This document shows positions 51,249 through 60,945 of a stretch of 64,000 nucleotides of DNA, piece after piece. The stretch comes from CBDFGN01 sp965247065 (GTDB taxonomy: Bacteria; Bacteroidota; Bacteroidia; Cytophagales; Cyclobacteriaceae). The notes under the pieces were generated by a model. It saw nothing but the letters and a program-made list of their open reading frames with translations, did no database searches and was not told the DNA's origin. Position 1 is the stretch's first letter. The number at the start of each line of letters is the position of its first letter. Made by a program: the position numbers and the translations under genes. The stretch is from assembly GCA_965247065.1 (NCBI GenBank), contig CBDFGN010000006.1, positions 744,001 to 808,000 of the forward strand, read 5' to 3'.

Positions 51249-51928
51249 GCCAATAGGGGAGTCCAAAATAGGCTAATAGAGCCATAAACTTGTTCAGTTT
51301 TCGGATTTTGATGCGGAAAGCATTTTGATGGACGGAAGCTTATGAAGGAGCTGCACAAGCCACCTACTAATTTTCAGAAAAATCAATGGATGATCAAATC
51401 AGACATGGATGAATCAATGAAGAAAGGTGAGCTAGGATAGTGTGTTTTAGCGTGATTTATAACCGATTCATCAAACGACGCCGATCCGGAAAATATTGAT
51501 TCAGATCATCCCGAAGGAAGAGCATTTCGTCTCCAATGGATGAATAGGGTTATGGAATCATCGCCTTAAGGATATGGAGAGCGGTAAATATTCGCGATGA
51601 ACATATGGAGCTGCTCTAAGTTTTACACAACGCTTATTGTTCCCTTGTGAGACGCTAAGGGTCGAGATCAACTGGCCTGGGACCGCTTAACCACATTAAC
51701 ATTGCGAGGTTTGAGCACCGCAGCATGGCTACGGCTTACCGTATGCAGACGACGTTCATGAATCCCTTAGCCTCAGAGCGGTCTTCGGGGCGAAGCCCGG
51801 GCGAAGGGCAGTGGGAGTCCCTGAATATCCAATAATCAATAATCGATGTCCAATGGGCAGTTACCCGAAAGTCGAATATTGAGTGTCGGATATTAGATGT
51901 TGTGCATAGCAATTCATCTATTCGGCAG
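51249..51928. other. long non-coding stretch with imperfect inverted repeat
   Basis: No coding frame looks real in these 680 bp. Near the right end an imperfect inverted repeat pairs 51824-51845 (AATATCC...AATCG) with 51873-51894 (CGAATATT...GGATATT). Just before it lie short GC palindromes (CTTCG-GGG-CGAAG at 51783-51795 and GCCCGGGC at 51795-51802). These look like degenerate intergenic repeats. Confidence 0.45.
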
Positions 51929-52282
51929 TTAAGACATATCCTCAGATGTCTCATCGCCTTCACCGACCGGCTCAACTGCTGTAGTAATCGATGCAATGTC
52001 CCATTCGTCGATATACCGTAAGTAACAGGGCTTCTCATTTCTGAGAAGGTCCAGAACCGGATAAAAGTCCTTAGCCTCATAGTGCAGGGAGATGTAATCA
52101 GAACTGCTTTTCTCGTCGCTATCCGGCATAGTCGTCCCGTCACGGTGGAAATAAGCTCCACCCAGAAGTGAGTCCCCATGTCCCCTTAATCCCAAGATTG
52201 CTTTGTACTTATAGTTTTTAGTATTCTTACCACCTCCATAGTAATAAACTTCGTATCCTTTGATTTCTTCAACGAATGGCAT
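51929..52282 (-). CDS. hypothetical protein (117 residues)
   Basis: A soluble, Tyr-rich protein starting MPFVEEIKGYEVYYYGGGKN, with YKAILGLRGHGDSLLGGAYFHRDGT, LHYEAKDFYPVLDLLRNEKPCYLRYIDEWDI, and an acidic tail (VGEGDETSEDMS). It reads like a small alpha+beta domain of normal composition and is probably a real gene. I do not recognise the family, and neither neighbour suggests a role. Confidence 0.6.
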   Translation of the reverse strand: MPFVEEIKGYEVYYYGGGKNTKNYKYKAILGLRGHGDSLLGGAYFHRDGTTMPDSDEKSSSDYISLHYEAKDFYPVLDLLRNEKPCYLRYIDEWDIASITTAVEPVGEGDETSEDMS

Positions 52283-52417
52283 ATCGGGTAAAAGGTTTAA
52301 TTAGTATTTTGTCGGTTTAAAATACATGAAAATTCAGGAATCGCAAAAAACCGATCAAAGATTTTGCGCTGACACCTCAACATTGGCGACTCGAGTTTCA
52401 ATCGATGCCTGGACAGC

Positions 52418-53497
52418 ATGACCACCAAGATAGAGATCAAAAAATTGACGCTGAAGTTCAAGTTTAGAGCGGGAACCTCCAGAGGTTTCATGGAGTTCCG
52501 CGATACGTGGCTCCTAATTATTTCGAATCCGGATCAACCCATTATAGGCATTGGTGAATGCGCCCCCTTACCTGGCCTGAGCATAGAAGCAGGGACCAAG
52601 TTCGAAAGAAGATTGGCCCAGACGGTGGAGATGATTCGGAGGCTGGTGGCCAGAGGCCACCCTTTGTCTCTGGATCTTGCCAGAAAAATCCCAGCGGATT
52701 TGAGGTCTGTTCGATTCGGGATGGAGACGGCTATCAAAGACTATCAAAATGGTGGTAAGAGACTATTATTTGAAACAGACTTCTGGCGGGGCTCAATGCA
52801 AATTCCCATTAATGGTTTGGTTTGGATGGCCTCTGCTGATCAAATGATCCAGCAGGTGGAGCAGAAGTTCGAACAGGGTTTCCGCTGCATCAAGATGAAA
52901 ATTGGGGCGCTGGATTTCCATGAGGAGCTGAAGGTATTGGCATACATCCGGAAGGCCTATGCTCCCGGGGAGCTGCAGTTAAGAGTTGATGCTAATGGTG
53001 CGTTCGACGCAACTCAGGTAATGAACAAGCTTGATCGGCTCAAAGAATTGGACATCCATTCCATCGAGCAACCTCTTAAACCAGGTCAGACCGACATTAT
53101 GTCGAAACTATGCGATCAAAGCCCCATTCCCGTAGCCTTGGATGAGGAATTGATTGGAATACGGTCAACCAAGGATATGAAGGACCTATTAGACGCACTT
53201 AGGCCCGCTTATGTTGTGCTAAAACCATCCCTTTTGGGAGGATTTGACGCATGTAAGGAATGGATTAAAGCGGCCGAGCACAGAGGAATCGGCTGGTGGA
53301 TTACTTCGGCCCTTGAATCAAATATCGGCTTGAACGCTATAAGCCAGTTTACCTCCACGTTTAGACCAAAACTACCCCAGGGATTGGGAACCGGAAGCTT
53401 GTATGATAATAACCTGGATTCTCCCTTGCGGGTGGAGAATGGATTCTTGAGCTACCGGCCCGAGCAATCTTGGAACCTACGAGAGTTGATTGACTAA
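52418..53497 (+). CDS. menC: enolase-superfamily enzyme, probably o-succinylbenzoate synthase (MenC)
   Basis: A 359-residue enolase-superfamily protein with the MLE/OSBS pattern: IGECAPLPGLSIE in the capping domain, INGLVWM, general-acid/base KxK in CIKMKIGA, metal ligands in RVDANGAF, HSIEQPLKP and ALDEELIG, and the second Lys in VVLKPSLLGG. GIGWWITSALESNIGLNAI and PQGLGTGSLY follow. The layout matches MenC of Bacteroidota, a menaquinone synthesis step, though no other men gene is adjacent. A dipeptide epimerase is the alternative. Confidence 0.75.
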   Translation: MTTKIEIKKLTLKFKFRAGTSRGFMEFRDTWLLIISNPDQPIIGIGECAPLPGLSIEAGTKFERRLAQTVEMIRRLVARGHPLSLDLARKIPADLRSVRFGMETAIKDYQNGGKRLLFETDFWRGSMQIPINGLVWMASADQMIQQVEQKFEQGFRCIKMKIGALDFHEELKVLAYIRKAYAPGELQLRVDANGAFDATQVMNKLDRLKELDIHSIEQPLKPGQTDIMSKLCDQSPIPVALDEELIGIRSTKDMKDLLDALRPAYVVLKPSLLGGFDACKEWIKAAEHRGIGWWITSALESNIGLNAISQFTSTFRPKLPQGLGTGSLYDNNLDSPLRVENGFLSYRPEQSWNLRELID

Positions 53498-54759
53498 ACG
53501 GCCTTGCGAAGCTCGAATATTGTGATTTCGGGTGGGATTCCAATTCTCCCTGGAAAACCTAAATAACCAAAGCCACGATTTACATATAGATATTGACTTT
53601 CCTGCTGATATAAGTCGGCCCACTCCTGGTAAAAATATTTTACCGGGCTCCATCTCAATCCACCGATTTCTACCCCGAACTGCATGCCATGCGTATGTCC
53701 GGAGAAGGTGACGTCAATATCGGGAAATTCGGGCAGCACTTCCGCTTTCCAGTGACTGGGATCATGAGACAGCAGTAGTTTTACGGAGGCCTCAGAAGTG
53801 CCCTGATGAGCCTGGGTGAGGTTACCGTGTTTAGGAAAGCGTGCTTTGGAACTCCAGTTCTCAATACCTATCACCGCCATTTTTTCGCCGTGGATGTCCA
53901 GGATCCTATTTTCATTGAGCAGCAGATCCCAACCCAGCAAACGGTGGACCTGCTTCAAATCCTCCAGATTCTGTTTTTTGGTTTGAGCATCGGGCCAGTA
54001 GACGTAATCACCGTAGTCGTGGTTTCCCAGGATGGAGAATACTCCCAACGGCGCTCGTATCCGATTGAATATGTCGACATATTCTGACATTTCCGAAGCA
54101 CGGTTATTAACCAGATCACCGGTAAAGAAAATGAGCTCAGCATTCTGATTCATCAGCATTTCCACCCCGCGCCTTACCGCCTTCTTGCTCCAGAAACTAC
54201 CCGAATGTATGTCTGATATTTGTGCGATCCGCATGCCATTTAGTGATGTGGGAAGGGCAGGCAGCTCAATAGACCGGGTTCTTATCCTATAGTCATGAGC
54301 GCCGCTCAGGATTCCCCAGCTTATGCCCACAACCGGTATCGAAGAGATTAGCAGTCCGGATTTGGCCAGAAACTCCGATCGGGGTATGTTGTTTCCAGGC
54401 AGTGAATCCGATTCGGTACCCTGTATCATTTCCTTTGCTTTAAGGAATCCCAGGTAAGCCAGCCGACCTACGTCCTCCAGAACAAGTAATACCAGCCAAA
54501 GCGTCTTTGATAGATAGTTTGTGAAGAGCAATACCATGATGAAAGTTTTGGACAGCCGTACCACCTTGTCAGGATTTCCGAAGTGATAGGTGAATAATCC
54601 GATAATGGAAATTACGGTGAGAGCCCAGTAAACCCCCTTGATAATTTGCTGGATCTGATTGGGTAAGTTGTGGATCGCGGTCTTGAGCCCCTCATAAACA
54701 TAAAGGTCAATTAGAACCAAAACCAGCGAGAATATAGGAATGATTACCAGTTTGCCCAT
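53494..54759 (-). CDS. membrane-anchored metallophosphoesterase
   Basis: A 421-residue protein with four N-terminal membrane segments (about residues 5-100) and a calcineurin-like phosphoesterase domain. The metal motifs are AQISDIHSGSF, FFTGDLVNN, SILGNHDYGDY, LLLSHDPSHW and FSGHTHGMQFG in order. It is of the YkuE/YpbG type, which may act on lipid-linked phosphates; the substrate is not known. Its stop overlaps the convergent menC stop by 4 bp. Confidence 0.88.
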   Translation of the reverse strand: MGKLVIIPIFSLVLVLIDLYVYEGLKTAIHNLPNQIQQIIKGVYWALTVISIIGLFTYHFGNPDKVVRLSKTFIMVLLFTNYLSKTLWLVLLVLEDVGRLAYLGFLKAKEMIQGTESDSLPGNNIPRSEFLAKSGLLISSIPVVGISWGILSGAHDYRIRTRSIELPALPTSLNGMRIAQISDIHSGSFWSKKAVRRGVEMLMNQNAELIFFTGDLVNNRASEMSEYVDIFNRIRAPLGVFSILGNHDYGDYVYWPDAQTKKQNLEDLKQVHRLLGWDLLLNENRILDIHGEKMAVIGIENWSSKARFPKHGNLTQAHQGTSEASVKLLLSHDPSHWKAEVLPEFPDIDVTFSGHTHGMQFGVEIGGLRWSPVKYFYQEWADLYQQESQYLYVNRGFGYLGFPGRIGIPPEITIFELRKAV

Positions 54760-54934
54760 AGGAAGGGATTGCAGATCGAACTTCTTTCAGGTTTATTCAA
54801 CAATAACGAATCAAATGGTGAAGTTGTTCATACCAGGTCTCAAGTGCAAACTTCCAAATCTCAAGATGCGGCACACCCAAAATTCCACATTCTCAACCCC
54901 AACTGCTGCGCTGATACGCTATTTCACCGCTAAG

Positions 54935-55627
54935 CTACTTGTCTACAATCTTCCTGGAAACCATCTCCATCCCTTTGCTGGCAGTTTGTTCAATCAAATG
55001 CAAATTGGAACGGGGAATTACGGTTGGCATATTTGGATCGACTACGTAGATCGAGGCCTGTTCAGGAAAAGCATCCATTAGACCGGCCGCCGGATACACG
55101 ACTAGAGAGGTCCCGACAACCAAACCTATTTCAGCACTTGATGCAACTTCACTAGCGCGCTCCATAGATGGGACCATTTCTCCAAACCACACCACATTCG
55201 GTCGCAGCTGGGAACCTTTTTCACAAAGGTCTCCCAAATTCAGTTCCCAGCCGTCGATGTCATATATGAGGTTAGGGTCAGCGGTGCTTTGAGATTTAAA
55301 CAATTCCCCATGGAGATGCAACACGCTGGAAGATCCCGCCCGTTCGTGCAGATCATCCACATTTTGGGTTATGATACTGACGGTGAACTTCTGCTCAAGT
55401 TCCTTCAATATCTGGTGCCCCCTATTAGGTTTTGCCTGGCGCGCCGCCTTTCGGCGTTCATTGTAAAACTCCAAAACCAATCCGGGGTTGCTTTCCCAGC
55501 CTTGGGGAGTTGCGACCTCCATGACGTCATATCCTTCCCAAAGACCGCCTGAGTCCCGGAAAGTTGGAATTCCGCTCTCAGCACTAATTCCAGCACCGGT
55601 CAGCACTACCAAATGAGGTTTCGGCAT
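54935..55627 (-). CDS. cobB: Sir2-family NAD-dependent protein deacylase
   Basis: A 230-residue sirtuin removing acyl groups from lysine with NAD. NAD site GAGISAESGIPTFRD, active-site TQNVDDLHERAG, and catalytic His in LHGELFKS. The pair Tyr and Arg in FYNERRKA corresponds to class III (desuccinylase-type) sirtuins. The four zinc Cys are absent: only one Cys (LCEKGS) occurs in the region between HGEL and RPNVVWFGE, as in other Bacteroidota members. Confidence 0.9.
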   Translation of the reverse strand: MPKPHLVVLTGAGISAESGIPTFRDSGGLWEGYDVMEVATPQGWESNPGLVLEFYNERRKAARQAKPNRGHQILKELEQKFTVSIITQNVDDLHERAGSSSVLHLHGELFKSQSTADPNLIYDIDGWELNLGDLCEKGSQLRPNVVWFGEMVPSMERASEVASSAEIGLVVGTSLVVYPAAGLMDAFPEQASIYVVDPNMPTVIPRSNLHLIEQTASKGMEMVSRKIVDK

Positions 55628-55643
55628 TCAGTTTGAAGAAAGA

Positions 55644-57995
55644 TCAGCTTTTCCGTCTAAACCGGCGCTTCTTATCTGGAGCTTTTGCTGCCAGTTCAAG
55701 GCACTCTTCTAAAGTGAGATCTTCCGGCTTTTTGTCCTTTGGGATTCGGACGTTTTTCTTTTCAACTTTTATGTATGCACCGTAGGGGCCGTTCACAACT
55801 TGAACATTAGCATTGTCGGGAAATGACTTGATAACCTTTTTCGCTTCTAGCTCTCGCTTGACATTTATTATGTCTATAGCTCGATGCGCCTCAATAGTCA
55901 GCGGATCGTCTTCCTTACTCAAGGAGTAAAATTTGCTCTTGTGTCTCACGTAGGGGCCGTATTTTCCGATACCCACAATAAGGTTATCATCTTCGAACAT
56001 TCCCAGATCCCGAGGCAGTTTGAAAAGGTCCAGAGCCTCGTCCAGGGTTATGGTTTCAATTAACTGCCCTTTACGCAGGCTTGCGTACTTCGGTTTTTCA
56101 TCTTCCTCCTCACCACTTCCCAATTGAACGTAAGGGCCAAATTTCCCCAGCTTAGCCAGAACTTGCCACCCAGTTTCCGGATCGGAACCGAGCTCTCTGG
56201 CTTTGCTGACCTGGCTTCGCTCAATACCTTCAGTGCGTTCAACTTTGGAATGGAAACCGCTGTAAAAGCCTTCGATCATTTTGTCCCATTGCTTGATGCC
56301 ATTTGCGATTTCATCGAATTCCTTTTCAACTGTGGCCGTAAAGGAATAATCAATGACATTCGGGAAATGGGCCGCCAGAAAATCGTTGACGAGCATAGCA
56401 ATGTCAGTTGGGAAGAGTTTGTTTTTCTCCGCCCCGGTAATTTCTGACATGGTGTGATCACTTATGACACCGGATTTCAGAGTCAATTCCTGATAATTGC
56501 GATCCTTGCCGTCGCGAGATTCCTTTTCCACGTAACCCCGCTTTTGAATGGTGGATATAGTTGGAGCATAGGTGGAGGGACGTCCAATACCCATTTCCTC
56601 CAGTTTCTTAACCAATCCAGGTTCCGTATATCGCGCTGATGGTCTTGAGAATCGCTGTCGGGCAGTCATTTCAACCAGTTTTAAATCCTGTCCAATTTGC
56701 ATAGGAGGTAGCACTTTTTCGCCTATTGGGCCACCCTCTTCGTCCTCAGTGGACTCCAGGTGGACTCTCAGGAACCCATCGAATTTAATGACCTCACCGA
56801 TGGCGCTTAAAGTTCGGGCTTGATTTGAAATGGCGATGGTGACCAGGGTCTTTTCCAACTGAGCGTCGGACATTTGGGATGCTATCGCGCGTTCCCAAAT
56901 TAACTCGTAAAGTCTTGATTCATCGTAGCCCTCGCCAATTTCATGAATCGTGAAATTAGTTGGTCGTATGGCCTCATGAGCCTCTTGGGCACTTGCAGAT
57001 TTGGTCCTAAATTGACGAGACTTTGAGTACGGATCCCCAAAGGCCTTCACTATCTCCGCCTTAGCATTGCCGATTGCCTCGGCAGAGAGGTTTACCGAGT
57101 CAGTACGCATGTAAGATATCTTACCGGACTCATAAAGGCGCTGGGCTACGCTCATTGTTCTGGAAACCGAAAACCCCAGTTTCCGTCCAGCCTCTTGCTG
57201 TAAAGTGGATGTGGTAAATGGGGGCGCCGGGGATTTCTTAGCCGGTTTTTTCTCAAGATCCTTAATCGAGAACTTGGCCAGAATGCATTGTTCCAGGAAT
57301 GTGTAAGCTTCATCTGTCGTTGCAAACTTCTCAGGCAATTCGGCTGAAAAGGTTTTACCTCCTTCCAATTCAAATAGAGCGGTTACTTTGAAGGACGAGG
57401 AACTGCTGAAGCCTTCGATTTCCCGTTCCCGTTCGACGATGAGCCGGACCGCAACAGATTGAACCCTTCCGGCCGACAATCCCTTTTTGATCTTCTTCCA
57501 TAAGACCGGAGATAATTCAAAGCCCACTAAACGATCTAGGATTCTGCGTGCCTGTTGCGCATTTACCAAGTCCAAATCGATATCTCTTGGATTTTCCAGC
57601 GCCTTAGTTATGGCGTTCTTAGTGATCTCTCTAAAGACAATGCGTTTTGATTTGTCACCAAGTTCCAAGGCTTCCATCAAGTGCCAGGATATCGCCTCAC
57701 CCTCGCGATCATCGTCACTTGCCAGGTATATTGTTTCGGCATCTTTTGCCAACTTCTTGAGCTGCTTCACAACCTCCTTTTTATCGTTCGAGACCTCATA
57801 GGTGGGCACAAATCCGTTCTCAACGTCTACGGCCATACCCCCCTTCGGCAAGTCGCGAACGTGCCCGTAACTTGAGGTAACTTTGAAGTCCTTACCCAAG
57901 TAGCCTTCTATGGTTTTGGCTTTGGCGGGTGATTCTACAATAACTAAATTCTTGGCCACTTTGCAGCTTTTGGGATTGAATCGCCCAAATATCAT
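55644..57995 (-). CDS. topA: DNA topoisomerase I
   Basis: A 783-residue type IA topoisomerase relaxing negative supercoils. TOPRIM: LVIVESPAKAKTIEGYLG and LASDDDREGEAISWHL. The catalytic Tyr is in ISYMRTDSVNLS, and GRPSTYAPTISTIQKRGYVE follows. The C terminus has two or more Topo_C-like repeats (KFGPYVQLG, GKYGPYVRHK, GPYGAYIKVE) instead of Cys4 zinc fingers. The ATG at 57995 adds 12 residues before a GTG (57959, VAKNLVIVES) that fits the usual start better; I cannot decide between them. Confidence 0.96.
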   Translation of the reverse strand: MIFGRFNPKSCKVAKNLVIVESPAKAKTIEGYLGKDFKVTSSYGHVRDLPKGGMAVDVENGFVPTYEVSNDKKEVVKQLKKLAKDAETIYLASDDDREGEAISWHLMEALELGDKSKRIVFREITKNAITKALENPRDIDLDLVNAQQARRILDRLVGFELSPVLWKKIKKGLSAGRVQSVAVRLIVEREREIEGFSSSSSFKVTALFELEGGKTFSAELPEKFATTDEAYTFLEQCILAKFSIKDLEKKPAKKSPAPPFTTSTLQQEAGRKLGFSVSRTMSVAQRLYESGKISYMRTDSVNLSAEAIGNAKAEIVKAFGDPYSKSRQFRTKSASAQEAHEAIRPTNFTIHEIGEGYDESRLYELIWERAIASQMSDAQLEKTLVTIAISNQARTLSAIGEVIKFDGFLRVHLESTEDEEGGPIGEKVLPPMQIGQDLKLVEMTARQRFSRPSARYTEPGLVKKLEEMGIGRPSTYAPTISTIQKRGYVEKESRDGKDRNYQELTLKSGVISDHTMSEITGAEKNKLFPTDIAMLVNDFLAAHFPNVIDYSFTATVEKEFDEIANGIKQWDKMIEGFYSGFHSKVERTEGIERSQVSKARELGSDPETGWQVLAKLGKFGPYVQLGSGEEEDEKPKYASLRKGQLIETITLDEALDLFKLPRDLGMFEDDNLIVGIGKYGPYVRHKSKFYSLSKEDDPLTIEAHRAIDIINVKRELEAKKVIKSFPDNANVQVVNGPYGAYIKVEKKNVRIPKDKKPEDLTLEECLELAAKAPDKKRRFRRKS

Positions 57996-58084
57996 TAAAA
58001 AAATGAATAAATAACAAATCGACTATTTTTTTGTTAATATTACCCTAACTGGTCACTACGGGGCCATTGCGCTCCATTTCAGTA

Positions 58085-58576
58085 ATGCAACGCACTTTGT
58101 TTTTGGTTCGACATGCCCGGGCATTCGAATCGAGTCCAGGACAAAAAGACGCCGATCGCGAACTCCGTCAGGTAGGGCGAACCAGCGCGATTCACATGGG
58201 TAAATATCTATACAGTTTATATCCGAACCCCCAGCGCATTCTTTGTAGTTCGGCGCTAAGGGCAATAGATACAGCCCAAATTCTGGCGGAGCAAATGCAC
58301 TTTGCAACCGAACAAGTTGAAGTCACTCATGACCTCTACGAAGCTTCAGTGCGAAGCCTGCTGGCACTGGTTAAGGAACTGGAAACAAAGCATTATTCTG
58401 TGATGCTGGTGGCCCACAATCCCGCCATATCGTACTTTGCCGAATATCTTACCAGCGCGGAAGTTGGTAATCTGGCTCCGGGCGGGGTAGTTTTGCTGCA
58501 CCTGGACGGCATGGAATGGGCCGAGGGTGGCGAAGGAAACTACAACGTTGTAAAATATCATGAACCCAAAGAATAG
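58085..58576 (+). CDS. sixA: SixA-type histidine phosphatase
   Basis: A 163-residue phosphoglycerate-mutase-fold phosphatase starting MQRTLFLVRHARA (catalytic His in RHA). CSSALRAIDTAQIL and VMLVAHNPAISYF give the second His. SixA removes phosphate from phosphohistidine on HPt-type or PTS proteins. The frame is open from 58067, but ATG 58085 gives the usual N terminus. It lies 18 bp before the polyamine genes on the same strand. Confidence 0.85.
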   Translation: MQRTLFLVRHARAFESSPGQKDADRELRQVGRTSAIHMGKYLYSLYPNPQRILCSSALRAIDTAQILAEQMHFATEQVEVTHDLYEASVRSLLALVKELETKHYSVMLVAHNPAISYFAEYLTSAEVGNLAPGGVVLLHLDGMEWAEGGEGNYNVVKYHEPKE

Positions 58577-58594
58577 ACTGGGGATATTCCGCCA

Positions 58595-59899
58595 ATGAGC
58601 GCACTGGGCAGGCATATTCTGGTGGAGTTGTACGGCTGCAATCCGAAGCTCTTAAATGATGTAGTGCACATTGAAAAGAGTATGGAAGAAGCGGCCGCTA
58701 AGGCCAACGCTACTCTCATCAACTCTACCTTTCATCATTTTTCTCCCTATGGCGTTTCGGGTGTGGTGGTAATAGAGGAAAGTCATTTTGCTATTCACAC
58801 CTGGCCTGAGTACCAGTTTGCTTCGGTGGATCTGTTCACCTGCGGACCCGGAGTGGATCCCTGGGTTTCCTTTGATTACCTGAGGGAGGCTTTGGTGGCC
58901 GAACATCAATCGGCCATGGAAATGTGCCGGGGTGAACTTCAGCTGCTGCAGAAAGTAGATTTTCGGCGCGAGCCATTGCGGGATCAAAAGAGCCTGGCCA
59001 ATGGAGCACCAAGACGGTCACGAGACATCTGGTTTACCGAAAGGAACGAGAATCTGGCCCTGTCTCTAAGACATTCAGGAGAAAAATTATTTGAAGCTCA
59101 AAGTGATCTGCAGAAGGTTGAGGTGTTTCACACCTTTGCGTACGGCAACATGCTGGTCCTTGATGGGATGGTAATGTGCACTGAGAAGGACGAATATGCC
59201 TATCATGAGATGATCGTTCATGTACCGATGTTAACCCACCCGGCTGCACAAAGGATACTGGTTATTGGTGGTGGCGACGGAGGAACCGTTCGGGAACTGG
59301 TCAAGCATCCTGGATTGCAGAAAGTTGATTTGATTGAGATCGATCATAATGTATTGGAAGCCTGTAAACTTCATCTACCAAATCTTGCCCAGGCATTAGA
59401 TAATCCCAAGGTAAATGTCAAGATTCAGGATGGCATTGAGTTTGTCCAAACATGTGCGGACCAATGTTATGACGTTGTTATTGTAGATTCAACTGATCCC
59501 GTAGGACCAGGGGAAGGACTCTTTACCGCTGATTTCTACCAACAAGTCTACCGAATTCTTAAGGAAGATGGGCTTATGGTTACCCAGAGCGAGTCGCCGC
59601 GCTTCAATTCCAAAGTTTTCGTGGAGATATTTACGTGCTACAAGGAAATCTTTGGTCCGGAAAGCGTTCATCCGTACTTGGCGTTCATACCTACTTATCC
59701 CACCGGAATGTGGAGTTTTTCCCTTTGCGCGAAGGGCTCACTTCATCCCGTACATGATTTCGACGAATCGCGGTTAGATCCGATTGTCGAGGGGAACCCA
59801 CTATCCTACTATAATCCTGAAATCCACAGGTCAGCATTTGCCCTGCCCAACTTTGTAAAGACCCTCCTGGAAGGTGAAGTGGGAGTAAATCATAATTAA
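58595..59899 (+). CDS. fused S-adenosylmethionine decarboxylase / spermidine synthase-like aminopropyltransferase
   Basis: A 434-residue fusion. Residues 1-115 are a SpeD/SpeH-type AdoMet decarboxylase: the pyruvoyl-forming Ser63 in VVIEESHFAIHTWPEY, His68 and Cys83 (DLFTCG) fall at the positions known in the Thermotoga enzyme, and the N terminus starts RHILVELYGC. Residues from about 145 to the end are a SpeE-type aminopropyltransferase (LVLDGMVMCTEKDEYAYHEMIVHVP, VIGGGDGGTVRELVKH, VIVDSTDPVGPGEGLF). One polypeptide would make and use decarboxylated SAM. The agmatinase gene follows at 2 bp. Confidence 0.93.
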   Translation: MSALGRHILVELYGCNPKLLNDVVHIEKSMEEAAAKANATLINSTFHHFSPYGVSGVVVIEESHFAIHTWPEYQFASVDLFTCGPGVDPWVSFDYLREALVAEHQSAMEMCRGELQLLQKVDFRREPLRDQKSLANGAPRRSRDIWFTERNENLALSLRHSGEKLFEAQSDLQKVEVFHTFAYGNMLVLDGMVMCTEKDEYAYHEMIVHVPMLTHPAAQRILVIGGGDGGTVRELVKHPGLQKVDLIEIDHNVLEACKLHLPNLAQALDNPKVNVKIQDGIEFVQTCADQCYDVVIVDSTDPVGPGEGLFTADFYQQVYRILKEDGLMVTQSESPRFNSKVFVEIFTCYKEIFGPESVHPYLAFIPTYPTGMWSFSLCAKGSLHPVHDFDESRLDPIVEGNPLSYYNPEIHRSAFALPNFVKTLLEGEVGVNHN

Positions 59900-59901
59900 A
59901 C

Positions 59902-60945
59902 TTGCAGGTGAAGTTTGACCCGAGCGGCGTTGGTGTGAAAGGCTCATTGTTTGGGATTCCCGTGGATCCCCAACGGGCTCAGGTGGTAATAATTCCGGTG
60001 CCGTGGAACGTAACCGCTTCCTACGGAAAGGCTTCCATTGCCGGACCGCAGGCAATCCTGGAGGCTTCTTGTCAACTGGATTTGAGCCTTCCCGGTATTC
60101 GCACTCCCTGGGTTTTGGGAATGACCATGATCCCAATTTCCATTGATTGGGAAGGCCAGTGCCTGAAATTGGTGGATAGATTAGCCCCTTACTTAACCCT
60201 ACTGGAACAAGGCTCGGACGTATCGGAGCACCTTCAACTTGTCCATGATGTAAACAAAGCGGGGGAAGGGCTCAATGTGGAGGTGGAGAACTTGTCCATT
60301 CACCATTTGAATAAAGGTAAGATGGTAGGAGTAGTGGGGGGTGATCACAGTGTTTCCCTTGGCCTTGTTCAAGCTCTTGCGCAGCAATATCCATCTTTTG
60401 GAATTTTACATATCGATGCTCATGCCGATCTACGAAAAGCCTACCAGGGCTTTGACCACTCCCATGCGTCCATTATGCATAATATGTTGGAGATAGATCA
60501 GGTCAGTCACCTGGTCCAGGTGGGTATTAGAGATTATTGCCCGGAGGAGGAACAGCGAATGAAGCAAGACCCGCGCATAACGCCCCACTACGACGCCTGG
60601 ATAAAGGCAAAGTTGTTCGAGGGGGTACAATGGAATCAGATTTGTGATCGAATAGCCGGAGATCTACCTGAGATGATTTATATCAGTTTTGACATCGATG
60701 GGCTGGACCCAAAGTTGTGTCCATCCACCGGGACTCCAGTGCCTGGAGGTCTTGATTTTGAGCAGGCCGATTATCTCCTTAAAGTCCTAGTGATGCGGGG
60801 TAAGAAAATCATTGGCTTCGATCTTTGCGAGGTGGGAGTTGGTGACGATGCCTGGGACGGCAATGTCGGCGCCCGGATCCTGTATCGTCTAGGAGCTTAT
60901 TCGGGCGTATCCAGAGGTATTCTGCAGGCTGATTTTACAGCATAA
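59902..60945 (+). CDS. speB: agmatinase/arginase family ureohydrolase
   Basis: A 347-residue ureohydrolase with the binuclear Mn sites: VVGGDHSVSLGLV, ILHIDAHADLRKAY and ISFDIDGLDPKLCPSTGTPVPGG. In context it most likely hydrolyses agmatine to putrescine, which the upstream fusion protein turns into spermidine. Arginase cannot be excluded by eye. The start is TTG at 59902 or GTG at 59908. It converges with the TPR-phosphatase gene with an 11-bp overlap at the 3' ends. Confidence 0.9.
   Translation: MQVKFDPSGVGVKGSLFGIPVDPQRAQVVIIPVPWNVTASYGKASIAGPQAILEASCQLDLSLPGIRTPWVLGMTMIPISIDWEGQCLKLVDRLAPYLTLLEQGSDVSEHLQLVHDVNKAGEGLNVEVENLSIHHLNKGKMVGVVGGDHSVSLGLVQALAQQYPSFGILHIDAHADLRKAYQGFDHSHASIMHNMLEIDQVSHLVQVGIRDYCPEEEQRMKQDPRITPHYDAWIKAKLFEGVQWNQICDRIAGDLPEMIYISFDIDGLDPKLCPSTGTPVPGGLDFEQADYLLKVLVMRGKKIIGFDLCEVGVGDDAWDGNVGARILYRLGAYSGVSRGILQADFTA

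Noticed and set aside
51736..52179. 147-residue minus-strand frame overlapping the 117-residue hypothetical gene
   Set aside because: The 117-residue frame has better composition; the longer one runs through the palindrome region.
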